Assembly (NCBI GenBank): GCA_023141985.1
Contig: JAGLKH010000151.1
Coordinates: 1-6,229, forward strand
Reading direction: 5' to 3'
DNA length: 6,229 nt
Origin: Flavobacteriaceae bacterium
GTDB lineage: Bacteria; Bacteroidota; Bacteroidia; Flavobacteriales; Flavobacteriaceae
Below are positions 6,142 to 6,229 of this stretch, piece by piece. The stretch's first letter is position 1. Every line of letters begins with the position of its first letter. The notes beneath the pieces were generated by a model. That model was not told the DNA's origin. It saw only the letters and a list, made by a program, of their open reading frames with translations, and ran no database searches. The position numbers and the translations under genes were made by a program.

Positions 6142-6229
6142 ATGAAATCCCATAAGTTTAATCATATTAAAGAATGTCCGCAATTTTATACAGCAACAAT
6201 TCTCGATTGGAAAAAATTATTAAAACCAG
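6142..6229 (+). CDS. REP-associated (IS200-like, Y1) transposase, N-terminal fragment cut by window end
   Basis: Only 29 codons are visible before the window ends; the ORF is open. The start, MKSHKFNHIKECPQFYTATI followed by LDWKKLLKP, matches my recollection of the N-terminus of a Bacteroidota transposase family related to RAYT / IS200-type Y1 enzymes (the 'FYTATILDWKKLL' pattern). These cut and rejoin single-stranded DNA at hairpins, using an HUH motif and a catalytic tyrosine that lie beyond this fragment and so cannot be checked. A palindromic element 21 bp upstream, with a second inverted copy 241 bp further left, is the expected partner. TACTTTTA (6131-6138), four bases before the ATG, resembles a -7 box, which would leave almost no leader. 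The gene could be intact or degenerate outside the window. Confidence 0.6.
   Translation, partial: MKSHKFNHIKECPQFYTATILDWKKLLKP

Overview
The window looks like chromosome of an AT-rich member of the Bacteroidota, most likely Flavobacteriaceae. I infer this from protein style (Lys/Asn/Ile-rich, signal peptide ending in LQAQ), AT-rich intergenic DNA, absence of clear Shine-Dalgarno sequences, promoter-like boxes close to the TTG / TAnnTTTG pattern, and the families present. No database search was possible, so all family names rest on motif and pattern recognition.

Layout. Positions 1-148 hold no gene but a foldable, relatively GC-rich dispersed-type palindromic repeat. A strong rho-independent terminator (149-179) follows, for a gene lying left of the window. 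From 207 to 2717 (+) runs a secreted M14-family zinc carboxypeptidase-like protein. It converges on, and overlaps by 6 bp, a minus-strand group transcribed leftwards: CsaA-like export chaperone / tRNA-binding-domain protein (5084-4749), a bile acid:sodium symporter-family transporter starting at the very next base (4748-3831), then an acyltransferase of the PlsC/LPLAT superfamily (3743-2712). A 133-bp divergent intergenic region separates this group from a plus-strand thioredoxin-fold, peroxiredoxin-like protein (5218-5775).

The right end (5776-6229) is the accessory part. Two exact 29-bp copies of a palindromic element lie head to head, 241 bp apart. The second copy ends 21 bp before the start of an ORF whose first 29 residues resemble Bacteroidota REP-associated (IS200-like, Y1) transposases; the ORF runs off the window. 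This is the arrangement expected of a RAYT gene with its REP doublet (REPIN-like). The inner copy also forms the 3' end of a 25-codon ORF that starts like a signal peptide, suggesting a secreted-protein gene broken by the repeat, or a repeat-derived tiny peptide.

The core genes are ordinary housekeeping or envelope genes (peptide breakdown, solute transport, lipid acylation, protein export, redox) with no evident common pathway. The parts worth a second look are the REP-like pair with its transposase, the broken signal-peptide ORF, and the left-end palindromic repeat.
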